A stretch of DNA of 64,000 nucleotides from Qipengyuania citrea (GCF_009828015.1 NZ_WTYG01000002.1:875601-939600), one strand, 5' to 3'; counted from the first letter of the stretch, positions 54,820 through 64,000 are shown. Program-made: numbers and translations. The notes: generated from the letters alone by a model not told the origin.

Positions 54820-55707
54820 TCAGAAACGCGGGCGCACCAGGAACCGGCGCGTGAAAGTCGCGCTGGGCCGCAGCACGATTATCGCCACCCCTGCCAGCGC
54901 GATCGCACCGCCGATCACCAGCCGCTCGCCGATCGCATCGCCGGTCAGCCACGCGCCGAACACGATCGTCAGGATCGGCGTGAACAGCGTCAGCGGCACG
55001 ACCAAATTAGCGTCGTATTCGCCAAGCAGGCGGAAATAGGCGGTGTGCGCCCCGATCGAGACGACCAGGCTGGCGAAGACCAGACACGCCGCCAGTTCCC
55101 AGGGCGAAGCGGCCAGAGCCGCGAACTGACCGCTTTCCAGCGTAAGTGACAGGGGCAGCAGCACGGCGACCGAAGCCACCGCCGCCCAGCCCTGCAGCCG
55201 GATCGACGACAGGTCGAGACGCTTAACGAAAACGGTGCCGAGCGCCCCGACCATCGCCGAAAGGAATACCAGCAGCAGCCCGGTGCTGGTCTGCATCTGG
55301 TTCTCCCCTGCCATGGCGAACAGCACGCCGCCGAAGGCGAGGCCGATGCCCAGCCCACGCCGCCAACGCACCTTTTCGCCCAGGAAGAGGATTGCGAACA
55401 GCACCGTCATCGGCGCGCCGCTCAGGCTGACGACGCCGGCGGCCGACGGGCTGGCGGTTTCCAGGCCCATGAACAGCAGCGCAAAGGATCCGCCGCTGAT
55501 GGCCAAGCCGATGACGAGGACCTGCCACAGCTTGGCCGGCAGGGGCCGCAGCAGCGGAATCAGCACCGCCGCGACGATGATGGAGCGCACGAGCGCGTAG
55601 AACAGCGGCGGAGCGGAAAAGTCGGTAATCGCCAGCTTGCTGACCACGACGTTGAGCGCCCAGGCGATGTTGCAGAACGCCATGATCAGCAAAGCGCGAA
55701 AGGACAT
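54820..55707 (-). CDS. EamA-family DMT transporter, 295 aa
   Basis: Ten hydrophobic helices in two EamA repeats fit the drug/metabolite transporter family (first repeat ends near GEKVRWRRGLGIGLAFGG). The start ATG 55707 gives MSFRALLIMAF and is 2 bp from the nadE stop. Substrate unknown; amino acids or metabolites are usual. The tail is basic. Confidence 0.88.
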   Translation of the reverse strand: MSFRALLIMAFCNIAWALNVVVSKLAITDFSAPPLFYALVRSIIVAAVLIPLLRPLPAKLWQVLVIGLAISGGSFALLFMGLETASPSAAGVVSLSGAPMTVLFAILFLGEKVRWRRGLGIGLAFGGVLFAMAGENQMQTSTGLLLVFLSAMVGALGTVFVKRLDLSSIRLQGWAAVASVAVLLPLSLTLESGQFAALAASPWELAACLVFASLVVSIGAHTAYFRLLGEYDANLVVPLTLFTPILTIVFGAWLTGDAIGERLVIGGAIALAGVAIIVLRPSATFTRRFLVRPRF

Positions 55708-55709
55708 CG

Positions 55710-58034
55710 TTAGTCCTCGAGCGGGGGCAAGGCGGCGGCCAGTTCGGCCAGCCAGGTATCGGCCACCGAATCGCTCGGTGCGCGCCAGTCGCCGCGTGGG
55801 CTGAGCGCGCCGCCTGCACTGACCTTGGGCCCGTTGGGCAGTGCCGAGCGCTTGAACTGGCTGAACCCGAAGAACCGCTTGAGGAATTTCTCCAGCCAGT
55901 GGGCAATCGTGGCGAGATCGTAGTGGTTCTTGGCGTCTTCGGGGAAATCGATCGGCCACTGGCCCGCTTGCACATCTTTCCACGCATGCCAGGCGAGGAA
56001 CGCGACATGGCTCGGCTTCTGCCCCCAGCGTACGATGTGATGAAGGAAGAAGTCGTTCAGCTCATAGGGCCCGATGATCGATTGCGTGCTCTGTATCGCG
56101 CCATCTTCTCCGGCCGGCACCAGTTCGGGGCTGATTTCGGTATCGAGAATATCGGCGAGCACGGCGTCGACGCCTTCGTCGAACTGGCTGGTCTGGGTCG
56201 TCCAGCGGATGAGATACTGGATCAGCGTCTTGGGCACGCCCGCATTGACGCCGTAATGGCTCATCTGGTCACCCACGCCATAGGTGCACCAGCCCAGCGC
56301 CAGCTCGCTCAGATCGCCCGTGCCGATCACCCAGCCGCCATGCTGGCTGGCAAGGCGGAACAGGTAATCGGTGCGCAGGCCCGCCTGGACGTTCTCGAAA
56401 GTCGTGTCGTAGACCGGCTCTCCATCGGCGAAGGCATGGCCGATATTCTCCAGCATCAGCCGCGCGGTGGCGGTGATGTCGATCTCCTCGGCGGTGATGC
56501 CGAATGCCTTCATCAGCCGCCAGGCGTTCGACTTGGTGTCGTTCGACGTCGCGAAGCCGGGCATGGTATAACCACGGATATCGGTGCGCGGGCGCTTCAG
56601 CCGGTCCATCGCCTTGGCCGCCACGATCAGCGCGTGCGTGCTGTCGAGCCCGCCCGAAATCCCGATCGTCAGGCATTTGGGGTTGGTCGCCTGGATCCGC
56701 CGCATCAGTGCATCGACTTGGATGTTGAACGCCTCGTAGCAATCCTCGTCCAGCTTGTCGGCGCGGTTCGGCACGAAGGGAAAGCGCCGGATGGGACGAT
56801 GCAGGCCGATGTCCCCGCGCACGGCCGCATGGTCGAATTCGACGCGGCGGTACCAGTCCTCGGGCCGCCCGGCCGCTTCGGCGGCATCGTTGAAGGTCTG
56901 CATGCGCATGCGTTCCGACAGGATGCGCTGCGTATCCACGTCGGCGATGCTCAGCTCGGGCTCCAGATCGAAGCGCTGGCTCTCGGCCAGCAGATCGCCC
57001 AGCTCATAGATCATGCCCTGCCCGTCCCACGCCAGGTCGGTGGTGCTTTCGCCGTGCCCGCTCGCCGAATAGGCATAGGCGCATAGCGTCCGGCTCGAAC
57101 TGGCGCGTGCCAGCAGGTGCCGTTCGTCCGACTTGCCGATAACGATGTTCGACGCAGACAGGTTGAGCAGGATCGCAGCGCCGGCAAGCGCAGCCATGGT
57201 CCCCGGCGGATTGGGCGCCCAGAAATCCTCGCAGATTTCTATTCCGAAGGCGAAACCGGGCAGATTGCTTGCTGCGAAAATCAGGTCGGTGCCGAACGGC
57301 ACTTCCTGCCCGCCGCAGCGAATGGTCAGACCGACGCAGTCGCGGCCATGGGCAAACCACCGCTTCTCGTAATATTCGCGGTAATTGGGCAGATAGCTCT
57401 TGGGAACGACGCCCAGCAGTTCGCCCCGCGCCACGACCAGCGCGCAGTTGTAGATGCGTCCACCGCGCCGCAGGGGGGCGCCGAACACCAGCACGGGTGT
57501 AAGATCCCGCGATGCCTCGACGATCGCGGCGACCTGCGCCTCGACCGCGTCGAGCAGGGCCATCTGCAGATGCAAATCGTCGATGGCATAGGAAGAAAGC
57601 GCAAGTTCGGGATAGAGTAGCACGTCGACATGCTGCGCGTGGGCCTGGCGGGCAGTCTCCAGAATGCCAGCCGCATTATACGCGATATCCGCCGTGCGCA
57701 CCTTGGGCGTGCTGGTCGCCACGCGGACAAAACCATGCGTGTGAAGATCGTAGAAGGAATGCGTGTCGCTGCCACTCATGCGGGCTGGGCCTTTCGGGTC
57801 GGGATATCCAGATGCGGGTGCCGGTTCGAGCCAGTCCGCTGGATGGCAAACGCCCAGCTCGGCCAAGCGTTTCTGGACCGAGGCGCGGGCAATCTTGCCC
57901 TTGGCTTCCCAGCCGTAGACGGTGCGGCTGGGCCACGGATTGGGAAGGCCATAGCGCGCGCCGAACTGGTCCGCGCTCAGGGGCGGGTCATGCGTTTCGC
58001 GCCAGCGGCGCAACTTGAAACCAGCCAAGTGCAT
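55710..58034 (-). CDS. nadE: NAD+ synthase (glutamine) with N-terminal HTH extension
   Basis: From about residue 86 the 774-aa product is a glutamine-dependent NadE. The nitrilase-type glutaminase has PELALSSYA (Glu), VPKSYLPNYREYYEKRW (Lys) and GIEICEDFW (Cys). The synthetase has ISGGLDSTHAL (PP-loop). Residues 1-85 form a separate HTH-like domain (LSADQFGARYGL, PSRTVYGWEAKGKIARASVQ, KRLAELGV) and linker. The usual start would be ATG 57779. No stop separates them, so a fusion or two starts in frame are possible. Confidence 0.88.
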   Translation of the reverse strand: MHLAGFKLRRWRETHDPPLSADQFGARYGLPNPWPSRTVYGWEAKGKIARASVQKRLAELGVCHPADWLEPAPASGYPDPKGPARMSGSDTHSFYDLHTHGFVRVATSTPKVRTADIAYNAAGILETARQAHAQHVDVLLYPELALSSYAIDDLHLQMALLDAVEAQVAAIVEASRDLTPVLVFGAPLRRGGRIYNCALVVARGELLGVVPKSYLPNYREYYEKRWFAHGRDCVGLTIRCGGQEVPFGTDLIFAASNLPGFAFGIEICEDFWAPNPPGTMAALAGAAILLNLSASNIVIGKSDERHLLARASSSRTLCAYAYSASGHGESTTDLAWDGQGMIYELGDLLAESQRFDLEPELSIADVDTQRILSERMRMQTFNDAAEAAGRPEDWYRRVEFDHAAVRGDIGLHRPIRRFPFVPNRADKLDEDCYEAFNIQVDALMRRIQATNPKCLTIGISGGLDSTHALIVAAKAMDRLKRPRTDIRGYTMPGFATSNDTKSNAWRLMKAFGITAEEIDITATARLMLENIGHAFADGEPVYDTTFENVQAGLRTDYLFRLASQHGGWVIGTGDLSELALGWCTYGVGDQMSHYGVNAGVPKTLIQYLIRWTTQTSQFDEGVDAVLADILDTEISPELVPAGEDGAIQSTQSIIGPYELNDFFLHHIVRWGQKPSHVAFLAWHAWKDVQAGQWPIDFPEDAKNHYDLATIAHWLEKFLKRFFGFSQFKRSALPNGPKVSAGGALSPRGDWRAPSDSVADTWLAELAAALPPLED

Positions 58035-58061
58035 TCGCGGGCGGTATCCTTTTAGGCTACC

Positions 58062-59078
58062 CTAGGCAAGTTCGCTCTGGTCCTCGCGCCGCATTTCGGT
58101 GCGATAGCCGTTGAGGATCGGCCCGGCGTGGTGGGTCGCTTGCGCCTGAGTGGCGAAGGCCGCAAGCAATTGACTCCCCAGCCCGCCGCTGGGATCGGTC
58201 GCAGCTTCTGCGCCTATTCCATTGTCTTCGATGGTGAAACGCCAGCTTCCACCGCGCTCGTTGAAGAACACTGCGATCGTCCCCGGTCGCTGTTCGGGGA
58301 ATGCGTATTTGCAGGCATTCGCCACGGCTTCGTTGAGATAGAGGCCGATCGCCACCGCCTCTTCGGGCGTAAGCGTCGCCTCGTCGATCTCGCGGAACAG
58401 GCGGACCGAAGGCGGCAAAGCCGATGCCTCGATCCGGTCGAGCAGGAATTCGAGATAGGGCTTGATCGAGACATTCGGCTCGTCCGATTGTTCGAGCGCC
58501 AGCGCCGAATAGGCATCGGCGAAGGTCCGTACCCGTCCCACCGCATCGTCGAGCGGTGCGTGCAGTTCGGCCTGCGGGATGCGCCGTTTCTGAAGTTCGA
58601 GCATACTGGCGACCAGCGCGAAATTGTTCTTCGTGCGATGTTCGAGCTCCGCCAGCAACGTCAGCCGCCGGTCGGCGCGTTCGCGGATTTCGGATAGCGT
58701 CGCCTGGGCGGCGCGGCGGAATGCCTCGGCGAACACCACGACCACCACCGCGCTGGCGGCATTCAGCAACACACGCACCGGATCGGTGGGGTCGGCGAAC
58801 AGGAAGGATCTCGCCGGCGGGAGGATGAAGAACCACGCCCAGCAGAACGTGACTGCCAGCGCGACCACTCCGGCACGCCAATGGCCGTACAGCGTGGCAA
58901 GCAGGACGGTGGGGTAAATCAGCGCGAAGGGTCCCGATACCGGAGCCCAGACGTCGATCAACGAGCGCACCCCGATCATGGCAGCCGCACACATTCCGCC
59001 GAACACGATCTGCGCTGCCACCTTGCTGCGCCGGGCAAGGAACTGGCGGCTGACATCGAAATTGGCAAGCCGGTGCAT
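58062..59078 (-). CDS. Membrane sensor histidine kinase (HisKA_2 type)
   Basis: The 338-aa protein has four N-terminal membrane segments (about 20-120, DUF4118-like), the H-box LEHRTKNNFALVASML (about 148-163) with the phospho-His, and an HATPase part (NEAVANACKYAF, EDNGIGAEA, GGLGSQLL). It belongs to the HisKA_2/HWE kinase group common in alphaproteobacteria, often in general stress or light control. No response regulator is adjacent. Confidence 0.86.
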   Translation of the reverse strand: MHRLANFDVSRQFLARRSKVAAQIVFGGMCAAAMIGVRSLIDVWAPVSGPFALIYPTVLLATLYGHWRAGVVALAVTFCWAWFFILPPARSFLFADPTDPVRVLLNAASAVVVVVFAEAFRRAAQATLSEIRERADRRLTLLAELEHRTKNNFALVASMLELQKRRIPQAELHAPLDDAVGRVRTFADAYSALALEQSDEPNVSIKPYLEFLLDRIEASALPPSVRLFREIDEATLTPEEAVAIGLYLNEAVANACKYAFPEQRPGTIAVFFNERGGSWRFTIEDNGIGAEAATDPSGGLGSQLLAAFATQAQATHHAGPILNGYRTEMRREDQSELA

Positions 59079-59216
59079 GATGGCAGTCTTCCGGCGGAGT
59101 ACAGATGCCCGCCGCTACCGTGATGCATAGGCGAACGCTCGACGGCTCCGCACCATCGGTCCGGTCCATTTACTGCGTTAAATCAAAAAGCGGAAGAGGC
59201 TTGCCACGCTCACGCC

Positions 59217-60218
59217 TCAGGCGGCCAGCAGATCCTCGGCTTTCGGACATTCCTGCAAGAGCTCGATCAGCGCGCGTTCCTCGCGGGTCAGCCAGCGCGT
59301 CGCGCGCGGCAGCCGGAGCTCCTTGCGCCAGCCTTCCTGCCCGTCGAGCAATCCGAACAACACCGGGTGAATATAGCTTTTACGCGCCACGGCGGGCGTG
59401 TTGCCGAGATGGTCGGAAACGCACTCCAGCAGTTCCTTCATCGGGATCGTACCCTCGGCCTGGTGCAGGCAGGTCAGCGCCTTGACGCTGGCGTGCCAGG
59501 TGCGGAAGTTCTTGGCGCTGAAATCCTGCCCCATGATCTCGCGCAAATAGGCGTTCACCTCGCTCGAACCGACCGCATGCTGCTCGCCGTCGTCATCGAT
59601 GTATTTGAACAGGTTCTGGCCGGGGAGGTCCTGCATCTTGCGCACCACCCGGGCGAGGCTGCCATCTGAGAGGGTCACTTCGCGCGGCTTGCCGCCCTTG
59701 CCCTTGTAGCGCAGCCGCAGGGTCTTGCCGGTCAGTTCGGCATGGCGGTTGCGCAGCGTGGTGGCACCGAAACTCTTGTTCGTCCTGGCATAGCCCTCAT
59801 TGCCGACACGCACCGCGCCCAGATCGAGCAGGCGGACCACGCTGGCGATGGCGCGGTTGCGGGTCAGCTTGTTGCCCCGCAGATCGTCCTCCACCCGCTT
59901 GCGCACGAGCGGTAGGAGATTGCCGAATGTGATGCAGCTGTCGAATTTCTCGCCCTCGCGGGCAGCCCGGAACTGCGGGTGGTATCGATATTGCTTGCGC
60001 CCCTTGGCGTCGATGCCGGTCGCGAGGATGTGGCCATTGGGGGCCGGGCAGAACCATGCATCGGTATAGGCGGGCGGCAGCGCCACGGCATTGAGCCGGC
60101 GCTTCTCCGCCCGGTCGGTGATCAGGCGCCCTTCGGGATCGTAATAGGCCCATCCCTTGCCCGCTCCCTTGCGGGAGATACCGGGCAGATCGTCGTCGAC
60201 ATAGATGAGCTTCGTCAT
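59217..60218 (-). CDS. DNA topoisomerase IB
   Basis: The 333-aa product resembles the poxvirus-like type IB enzyme: GKGWAYYDPEGRLI near the start, RVGNEGYARTNKSFGATTLRNRH with catalytic Arg, and the active-site Tyr in ARKSYIHPVLF. It relaxes supercoils through a 3'-phosphotyrosyl link. ATG 60218 (MTKLIYVDDDLPG) is used. Present in many alphaproteobacteria as an accessory enzyme. Confidence 0.92.
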   Translation of the reverse strand: MTKLIYVDDDLPGISRKGAGKGWAYYDPEGRLITDRAEKRRLNAVALPPAYTDAWFCPAPNGHILATGIDAKGRKQYRYHPQFRAAREGEKFDSCITFGNLLPLVRKRVEDDLRGNKLTRNRAIASVVRLLDLGAVRVGNEGYARTNKSFGATTLRNRHAELTGKTLRLRYKGKGGKPREVTLSDGSLARVVRKMQDLPGQNLFKYIDDDGEQHAVGSSEVNAYLREIMGQDFSAKNFRTWHASVKALTCLHQAEGTIPMKELLECVSDHLGNTPAVARKSYIHPVLFGLLDGQEGWRKELRLPRATRWLTREERALIELLQECPKAEDLLAA

Positions 60219-60310
60219 GGCGAAGGGAAGAACCTTGGTACGGCATGGACGGTTCCCCAACTTGCGACGAACGGGAGGCTGCATTACCCCCGCACCAGAG
60301 GAGAACGATC

Positions 60311-61162
60311 TTGGCCGACCCCACCTACACCCCGCCCGAAGTCTGGCAGAACGACACCGAGAACGGCGGCCGGTTCGCCGGAATCAATCGTCCCACTGCC
60401 GGCGCGCGCGAGGAAAAGCCGCTGCCGGTGGGCGAGCACGATTTCCAGCTCTATTCGCTTGCCACGCCCAATGGGGTCAAAGCCACGATCATGTTCGAGG
60501 AGCTGCTCGAGGCGGGCCATTCGGGCGCCGAATATGACGCCTGGACGGTCAATATCGGCGACGCGGCGCAGTTCACTTCGGGTTTCGTCGATCTCAATCC
60601 CAACTCGAAGATTCCCGCGCTGCTCGACCGCAGCGGGCCCGAGCCGCTGCGCGTGTTCGAAAGCGGAGCCATCCTGATGCATCTGGCGGAAAAGTTCGGC
60701 GCTTTCCTGCCCACCGACCATAGGCGCGCCGAAGTGCTCAGCTGGCTGTTCTGGCAGGTCGGCAGCGCCCCTTTCATCGGCGGCGGGTTCGGCCATTTCT
60801 ATGCCTACGCCCCCGAGAGATACGAATATCCCATCAATCGCTATGCCATGGAGACCAAGCGCCTGTTCGATGTCGCCAACCAGCAGCTGGCGGAGAGCGA
60901 ATATCTGGGCGGGAGCGACTATACCGTTGCCGACATTGCGACCTACCCCTGGTTCGCCCCCTTCGTATTCGGCAACATCTACAACGAAGCCAGGACCTTC
61001 CTCTCGATTCACGAATACGAACATGTCGATCGCTGGGTGAAGCAGATTGCCGAGCGCCCTGCCGTGCGGCGGGGCCGCATCGTCAACAAGACCTGGGGCG
61101 AGGAAGACACCCAAATGCTCGAACGGCATTCGGCCGCCGACTTCGAAGGCAAGTCGCTCTAG
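60311..61162 (+). CDS. YghU-like glutathione S-transferase, 283 aa
   Basis: The TTG start at 60311 has GAGGAG 7 bp before. The N-terminal extension, the thioredoxin-like domain (NPNSKIPALLDRSG, FESGAILMHLAEKFG) and a C-terminal helical domain (DYTVADIATYPW) match the YghU/YfcG group, which acts as disulfide-bond reductase on glutathione disulfide. It is divergent from topoisomerase IB. Confidence 0.9.
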   Translation: MADPTYTPPEVWQNDTENGGRFAGINRPTAGAREEKPLPVGEHDFQLYSLATPNGVKATIMFEELLEAGHSGAEYDAWTVNIGDAAQFTSGFVDLNPNSKIPALLDRSGPEPLRVFESGAILMHLAEKFGAFLPTDHRRAEVLSWLFWQVGSAPFIGGGFGHFYAYAPERYEYPINRYAMETKRLFDVANQQLAESEYLGGSDYTVADIATYPWFAPFVFGNIYNEARTFLSIHEYEHVDRWVKQIAERPAVRRGRIVNKTWGEEDTQMLERHSAADFEGKSL

Positions 61163-61237
61163 TACGCTCGTCGGCAACCGCTTGACTCGGACGCCGCGCT
61201 GCCCTCTCCTCGGCTCAACGGAGAGAGGGCACGCGCG

Positions 61238-62647
61238 TTGGCTAATCAGGATCCCCCGGTCGGGAGGCTGGAGAAGCTCGGCTATGGCGTTGGTGATCTC
61301 GCCTCGTCGCTCTACATCAACTTCTTCAACATCTACCTGCTCTATTATTTCGTAGAGCTGGGCGGCGTCGGCCCCGCGGCAATGGGCCTGATGCTGCTGC
61401 TGACCAAGTTCTTCGATGCAATCACAGATCCGGTCATGGGGGCCATCGGCGATCGCACGCGCACGCGCTGGGGCCGCTACCGGCCCTATCTGCTGTGGGG
61501 GGCGGTGCCCTTCGGCCTGTTCGGCGCCGCCATTTTCGCGGCCCCGGAACTTACCCCCGGATCGATGCTGGTCTGGGCGTATGTCACCTATACGCTGACC
61601 ATGGTTGCCTTCACTGCGACCAACGTGCCCTATTCGGCGCTGATGGGCGTGATTTCGCCAAGTGCGGATACGCGTTCCTCGGTCGCCGCCTACCGAATGA
61701 TCTTTTCCGCGCTGGCGGTGGTCGGCGTGGCGGTGGTCGCGACCACGCTGGTGCGCGAACTGGGCGCCGGCGACGAACGACGCGGCATCATGCTGACGAT
61801 GTTCGTGCTGGCGGGCGCCGGCATGCTCGCACTGGTCATCGCTTTCGCGTCCACGCGCGAACGTATCCCCCCTGCTCCCACCAACGGCCGGATCCGCGAC
61901 GATATCGGCTTGCTGATCCGGACCCCGGCGTGGATCGCGGTCGCCGCCGCGGCCGTGCTCACGCCCGTTGCGCTTGCTTCGCGCGCTTCGAGCGCGCTGT
62001 TCTGGTTCCGCTATGTCGCGGGCGACGATGGCCGTACGGTCTTCCTGTTCCTCGACCGGGTGGGGCTCTTCTATACCGGCTTCGCGCTGGGGCAGCTGAT
62101 CGGCGTGCTCGTCGCCGCATCGCTGGCCCGCCGGTTCGACAAGGCGCACCTCATCATCGTCGCCGGCATCATCGAAGTCGCCGCGATCAGCGCGTTTCAC
62201 CTGATGCCGGTCGATGCAGTCTGGCCGCAGACCGCCGCGCAGGTCTTCGTCGGCGTCGGACTGGGCATGATGATGATGCTCGCCTATTCGATGTTCACCG
62301 ATATCGCCGAATATCTCGAGTGGTCGACCAAGCGGCAGATGACCGGTCTTGCCGTATCGGGCGCGGTCTTCGCCGTTAAAACCGGCGTGGCGATCGGCGC
62401 CGCGCTGCCCGGCCTGTTGTTCGCCCTGACCGGCTTCGAGGCAGGGGCAGTGCAGACCGCCGACGCCCGTCTAGGCATCGATCTCGCCTTCGCCATCGTG
62501 CCTGCGGCAATCATAATCCCGGCGGGCGTGGCGATGCTGTTTTACAAGCTCGACCGGCGGACCATCGCGCACTTCGAAAGCGAACTTGCGCAGCGCCGGA
62601 TGCAATCGGCCCCGACCCCCTTCCCTTCCCCGCCCGAGACGCTATAG
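61238..62647 (+). CDS. MFS/GPH-family symporter, 469 aa
   Basis: Twelve hydrophobic helices and the sequence LEKLGYGVGDLASSLYINF at the start, with FFDAITDPVMGAIGDRTRTR after helix 2, match the glycoside-pentoside-hexuronide:cation symporter family. It would take up sugars or glycosides with a cation. The start is TTG 61238. The stop is 13 bp before tRNA-Gln. No sugar genes are adjacent, so the substrate is unknown. Confidence 0.86.
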   Translation: MANQDPPVGRLEKLGYGVGDLASSLYINFFNIYLLYYFVELGGVGPAAMGLMLLLTKFFDAITDPVMGAIGDRTRTRWGRYRPYLLWGAVPFGLFGAAIFAAPELTPGSMLVWAYVTYTLTMVAFTATNVPYSALMGVISPSADTRSSVAAYRMIFSALAVVGVAVVATTLVRELGAGDERRGIMLTMFVLAGAGMLALVIAFASTRERIPPAPTNGRIRDDIGLLIRTPAWIAVAAAAVLTPVALASRASSALFWFRYVAGDDGRTVFLFLDRVGLFYTGFALGQLIGVLVAASLARRFDKAHLIIVAGIIEVAAISAFHLMPVDAVWPQTAAQVFVGVGLGMMMMLAYSMFTDIAEYLEWSTKRQMTGLAVSGAVFAVKTGVAIGAALPGLLFALTGFEAGAVQTADARLGIDLAFAIVPAAIIIPAGVAMLFYKLDRRTIAHFESELAQRRMQSAPTPFPSPPETL

Positions 62648-62660
62648 GGGCGCGCACTGC

Positions 62661-62735
62661 TGGGGTGTAGCCAAGTGGTAAGGCATCGGTTTTTGGTACC
62701 GACATTCGCAGGTTCGATCCCTGCCACCCCAGCCA
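62661..62735 (+). tRNA. tRNA-Gln (anticodon TTG)
   Basis: A 75-nt tRNA with acceptor TGGGGTG/CACCCCA, encoded CCA, anticodon stem TCGGT/ACCGA, loop TTTTGGT and T loop TTCGATC. TTG reads CAA and CAG. DNA after it is decayed and gene-poor, as often found when a tRNA served as an integration site. Confidence 0.97.
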
Positions 62736-63091
62736 AGCGGCCTCGAAAATAGCTGAAGAGCGGAGAATTCCAAGGATGTGAATCCAAGGGTTTCCCAGTT
62801 GTCCCTAGCAACTGTACCAATCAGCTGTCCAAAGGCAGGGATGACAGTAGGCCTAAAAAGGATTGCCCGCATGCCCCGATCCCCCGCTCAAAACCTAAGC
62901 GCCGTGGTGCCGTTTAGTGGTGGCAACGAATATTTCCCGCACCCTTTTTAGTTTTTTCCGATTCTCGGCTCATAAGCTTGGAGTTCGACCTCTTCACCAA
63001 AGGGCTGGACACCGACCGCGGGCTGCCAAGGGGATGACAGCATAGTGCAAGGTTGAGAATATGTTTCTGAGACAATGTAGCCGGTTACGGC
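62736..63091. other. Gene-poor stretch after tRNA-Gln
   Basis: No convincing frame, terminator or repeat was found in these 356 bases. Base composition is lower in GC than in the chromosomal part, suggesting old accessory DNA. No duplicate of the tRNA 3' end is visible except a 9-base GGCAGGGAT match that can be chance. Confidence 0.5.
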
Positions 63092-63301
63092 CTAGATGAG
63101 CAGGCCATCTCCACGATCTTCATTAAGTAGGTTCGAAGCTATCGCGAAGAACTTGTCGATCTCACAGTTGCCTGGAAAGCACACCCTATGTGAAATAGTG
63201 TGTCCGATCGCCACACCGATCTCGCCGTCTTCAACAAATCCTGGAGTACAATAGAACCTCAAGAAGTTGCAGGAAAGGCTGGAGGACGAAGCGAAGGCCA
63301 A
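63092..63301 (-). CDS. Doubtful hypothetical ORF, 69 aa
   Basis: A frame starting with TTG encodes a product with three Cys and the tail FFAIASNLLNEDRGDGLLI. No ribosome-binding site or neighbour coupling supports it. It may be a fragment of a larger lost gene. Listed because the surrounding region is empty and the composition is protein-like. Confidence 0.25.
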   Translation of the reverse strand: MAFASSSSLSCNFLRFYCTPGFVEDGEIGVAIGHTISHRVCFPGNCEIDKFFAIASNLLNEDRGDGLLI

Positions 63302-63576
63302 AAAGATCAGGCGGCTTTCCCCCGACGCAGTTTGCGGTCGAGGGTCGAAGAGATTAGCGAAGCGCCAAACTGAGTATCACGGATCCGTCTCCCATCTCGG
63401 ATTGCGAGGAGGAAAGGATACGGTTGGTCAGGGCTGCCATGACCCCCAGCTTTCCTCCAGCTAGGATTAGAGTCGAGTGGCTTTTGCTGTGCATGAGCGC
63501 GGTTGAAGCAATAAACTGCGTAGCGGAGCCGTTAGGGCGTAGCGGCATAGCCCGTTGCTTATCCAGTTTGGCGGCG

Positions 63577-64000
63577 TTAGTCGAACCGGCAACGCTGGTT
63601 CGCCACTTCGCGCAGCTTCTCTCGTATCTCGTCGTAATCGTCCCTCGTGGAACGGTAGCACACGCTCCCCGATTAACATCAATGACCCGGCACGCCCGCC
63701 GCTCGCTCATCCCATGGCGGTCCTGAAGATGAGCAACAGCTTCCTGCCTCGCGCAGGGCGTCAGAACTTTCTTGCCAGGATATCCTTTAACGCAGCCTGA
63801 TCAAGCATCGCATTCGCCGACAGCCGCTTCAGCTTCGCGCTCTCGCTCTCGAGCGTTCGCAAACGACGAGCCCGGAAGCCTTAAGCCTGCCATACTTCGA
63901 CTTCCCGGGCCGACGAACCAAGTCAGCTCGCCCCCGCTTCGGCCTCTTTCAGAACGCTAATGATCCGCTCCTCGCCAAACCCCGCTCTTCTAATCTCGTC
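63577..64000 (-). pseudogene. IS3-family transposase remnant (OrfA and start of OrfB)
   Basis: Read leftwards from the right edge, OrfA begins with GFGEERIISVLKEAEAGAS before a stop. It continues in other frames with KSKYGRLKAS and with LESESAKLKRLSANAMLDQA and ALKDILARKF, then a stop. OrfB begins SERRACRVIDVNRG, and after a one-base shift YRSTRDDYDEIREKLREVAN and QRCRFD, then a stop at 63577. These are characteristic OrfA and OrfB pieces of IS3-family elements. At least three frame breaks and loss of the catalytic DDE part make it inactive. The left half of OrfB is gone. Confidence 0.85.

Noticed and set aside
62820..62840. Second copy of the tRNA-Gln 3' end
   Set aside because: Only nine bases (GGCAGGGAT, inverted) match; too short to call an attachment repeat.

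Overview
The window is high-GC alphaproteobacterial DNA. Gene content and order suggest the order Sphingomonadales, most likely the Erythrobacteraceae: a divL-tsaE-amgK-murU-addB-addA block, xerD beside aroK-aroB, single-copy housekeeping enzymes and Flp-type pilins. This placement is inferred from gene content and protein character; no database search was possible.

Layout. (1) About 1-8.6 kb is an integrated phage-like or satellite-like element. It carries a partial structural-like gene running off the left edge, small hypothetical genes, an Xre regulator overlapping an ADP-ribosyltransferase-like gene, a HEPN-like protein, a frameshifted thermonuclease, an archaeo-eukaryotic-type primase operon, an AlpA-like excisionase and a P4-type tyrosine integrase. 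A promoter-operator-terminator unit at 6961-7063 looks like a small antisense RNA gene. (2) 8.8-15.8 kb: TauE/SafE exporter, a GNAT enzyme, SecA, ArgJ, an inositol-monophosphatase-family enzyme and thioredoxin. (3) 15.8-28.3 kb: a chain of overlapping minus-strand genes, divL, tsaE, amgK, murU, addB and addA (cell-cycle signalling, tRNA t6A, muramic acid recycling, double-strand break repair), with ahcY upstream. (4) 28.5-41.4 kb: peroxiredoxin, folE, a phospholipase D family protein, hemerythrin, metallopeptidase, tRNA-Arg(ACG), NUDIX, two Flp pilins, an M48 protease, accA, xerD, a large secreted protein, aroK, aroB and a GNAT enzyme. (5) 41.6-52.7 kb: a complete propionyl-CoA to succinyl-CoA route (pccB, mce, scpA, pccA) interleaved with bioB, an enoyl-CoA hydratase, a GST and small membrane proteins, all on the minus strand. 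Two copies of an approximately 85-bp palindromic repeat lie in its gaps. (6) 52.7-62.7 kb: TlyA methyltransferase, a lipoprotein, a structured-RNA locus, ilvE, an EamA transporter, a nadE with an N-terminal HTH extension, a sensor kinase, topoisomerase IB, a GST, an MFS symporter and tRNA-Gln(TTG). (7) 62.7-64 kb is gene-poor, decayed accessory DNA with an IS3-family transposase remnant running off the right edge.

Most notable are the locus at 53.39-53.63 kb (two stable hairpins, a 14-nt complement to the 16S rRNA 3' end placed before an 18-codon ORF, then a strong terminator), the candidate antisense RNA at 6.96-7.06 kb, the Xre/ART-like pair, the HTH-NadE fusion and the symmetric palindrome whose arms carry the ribosome-binding sites of two divergent genes.
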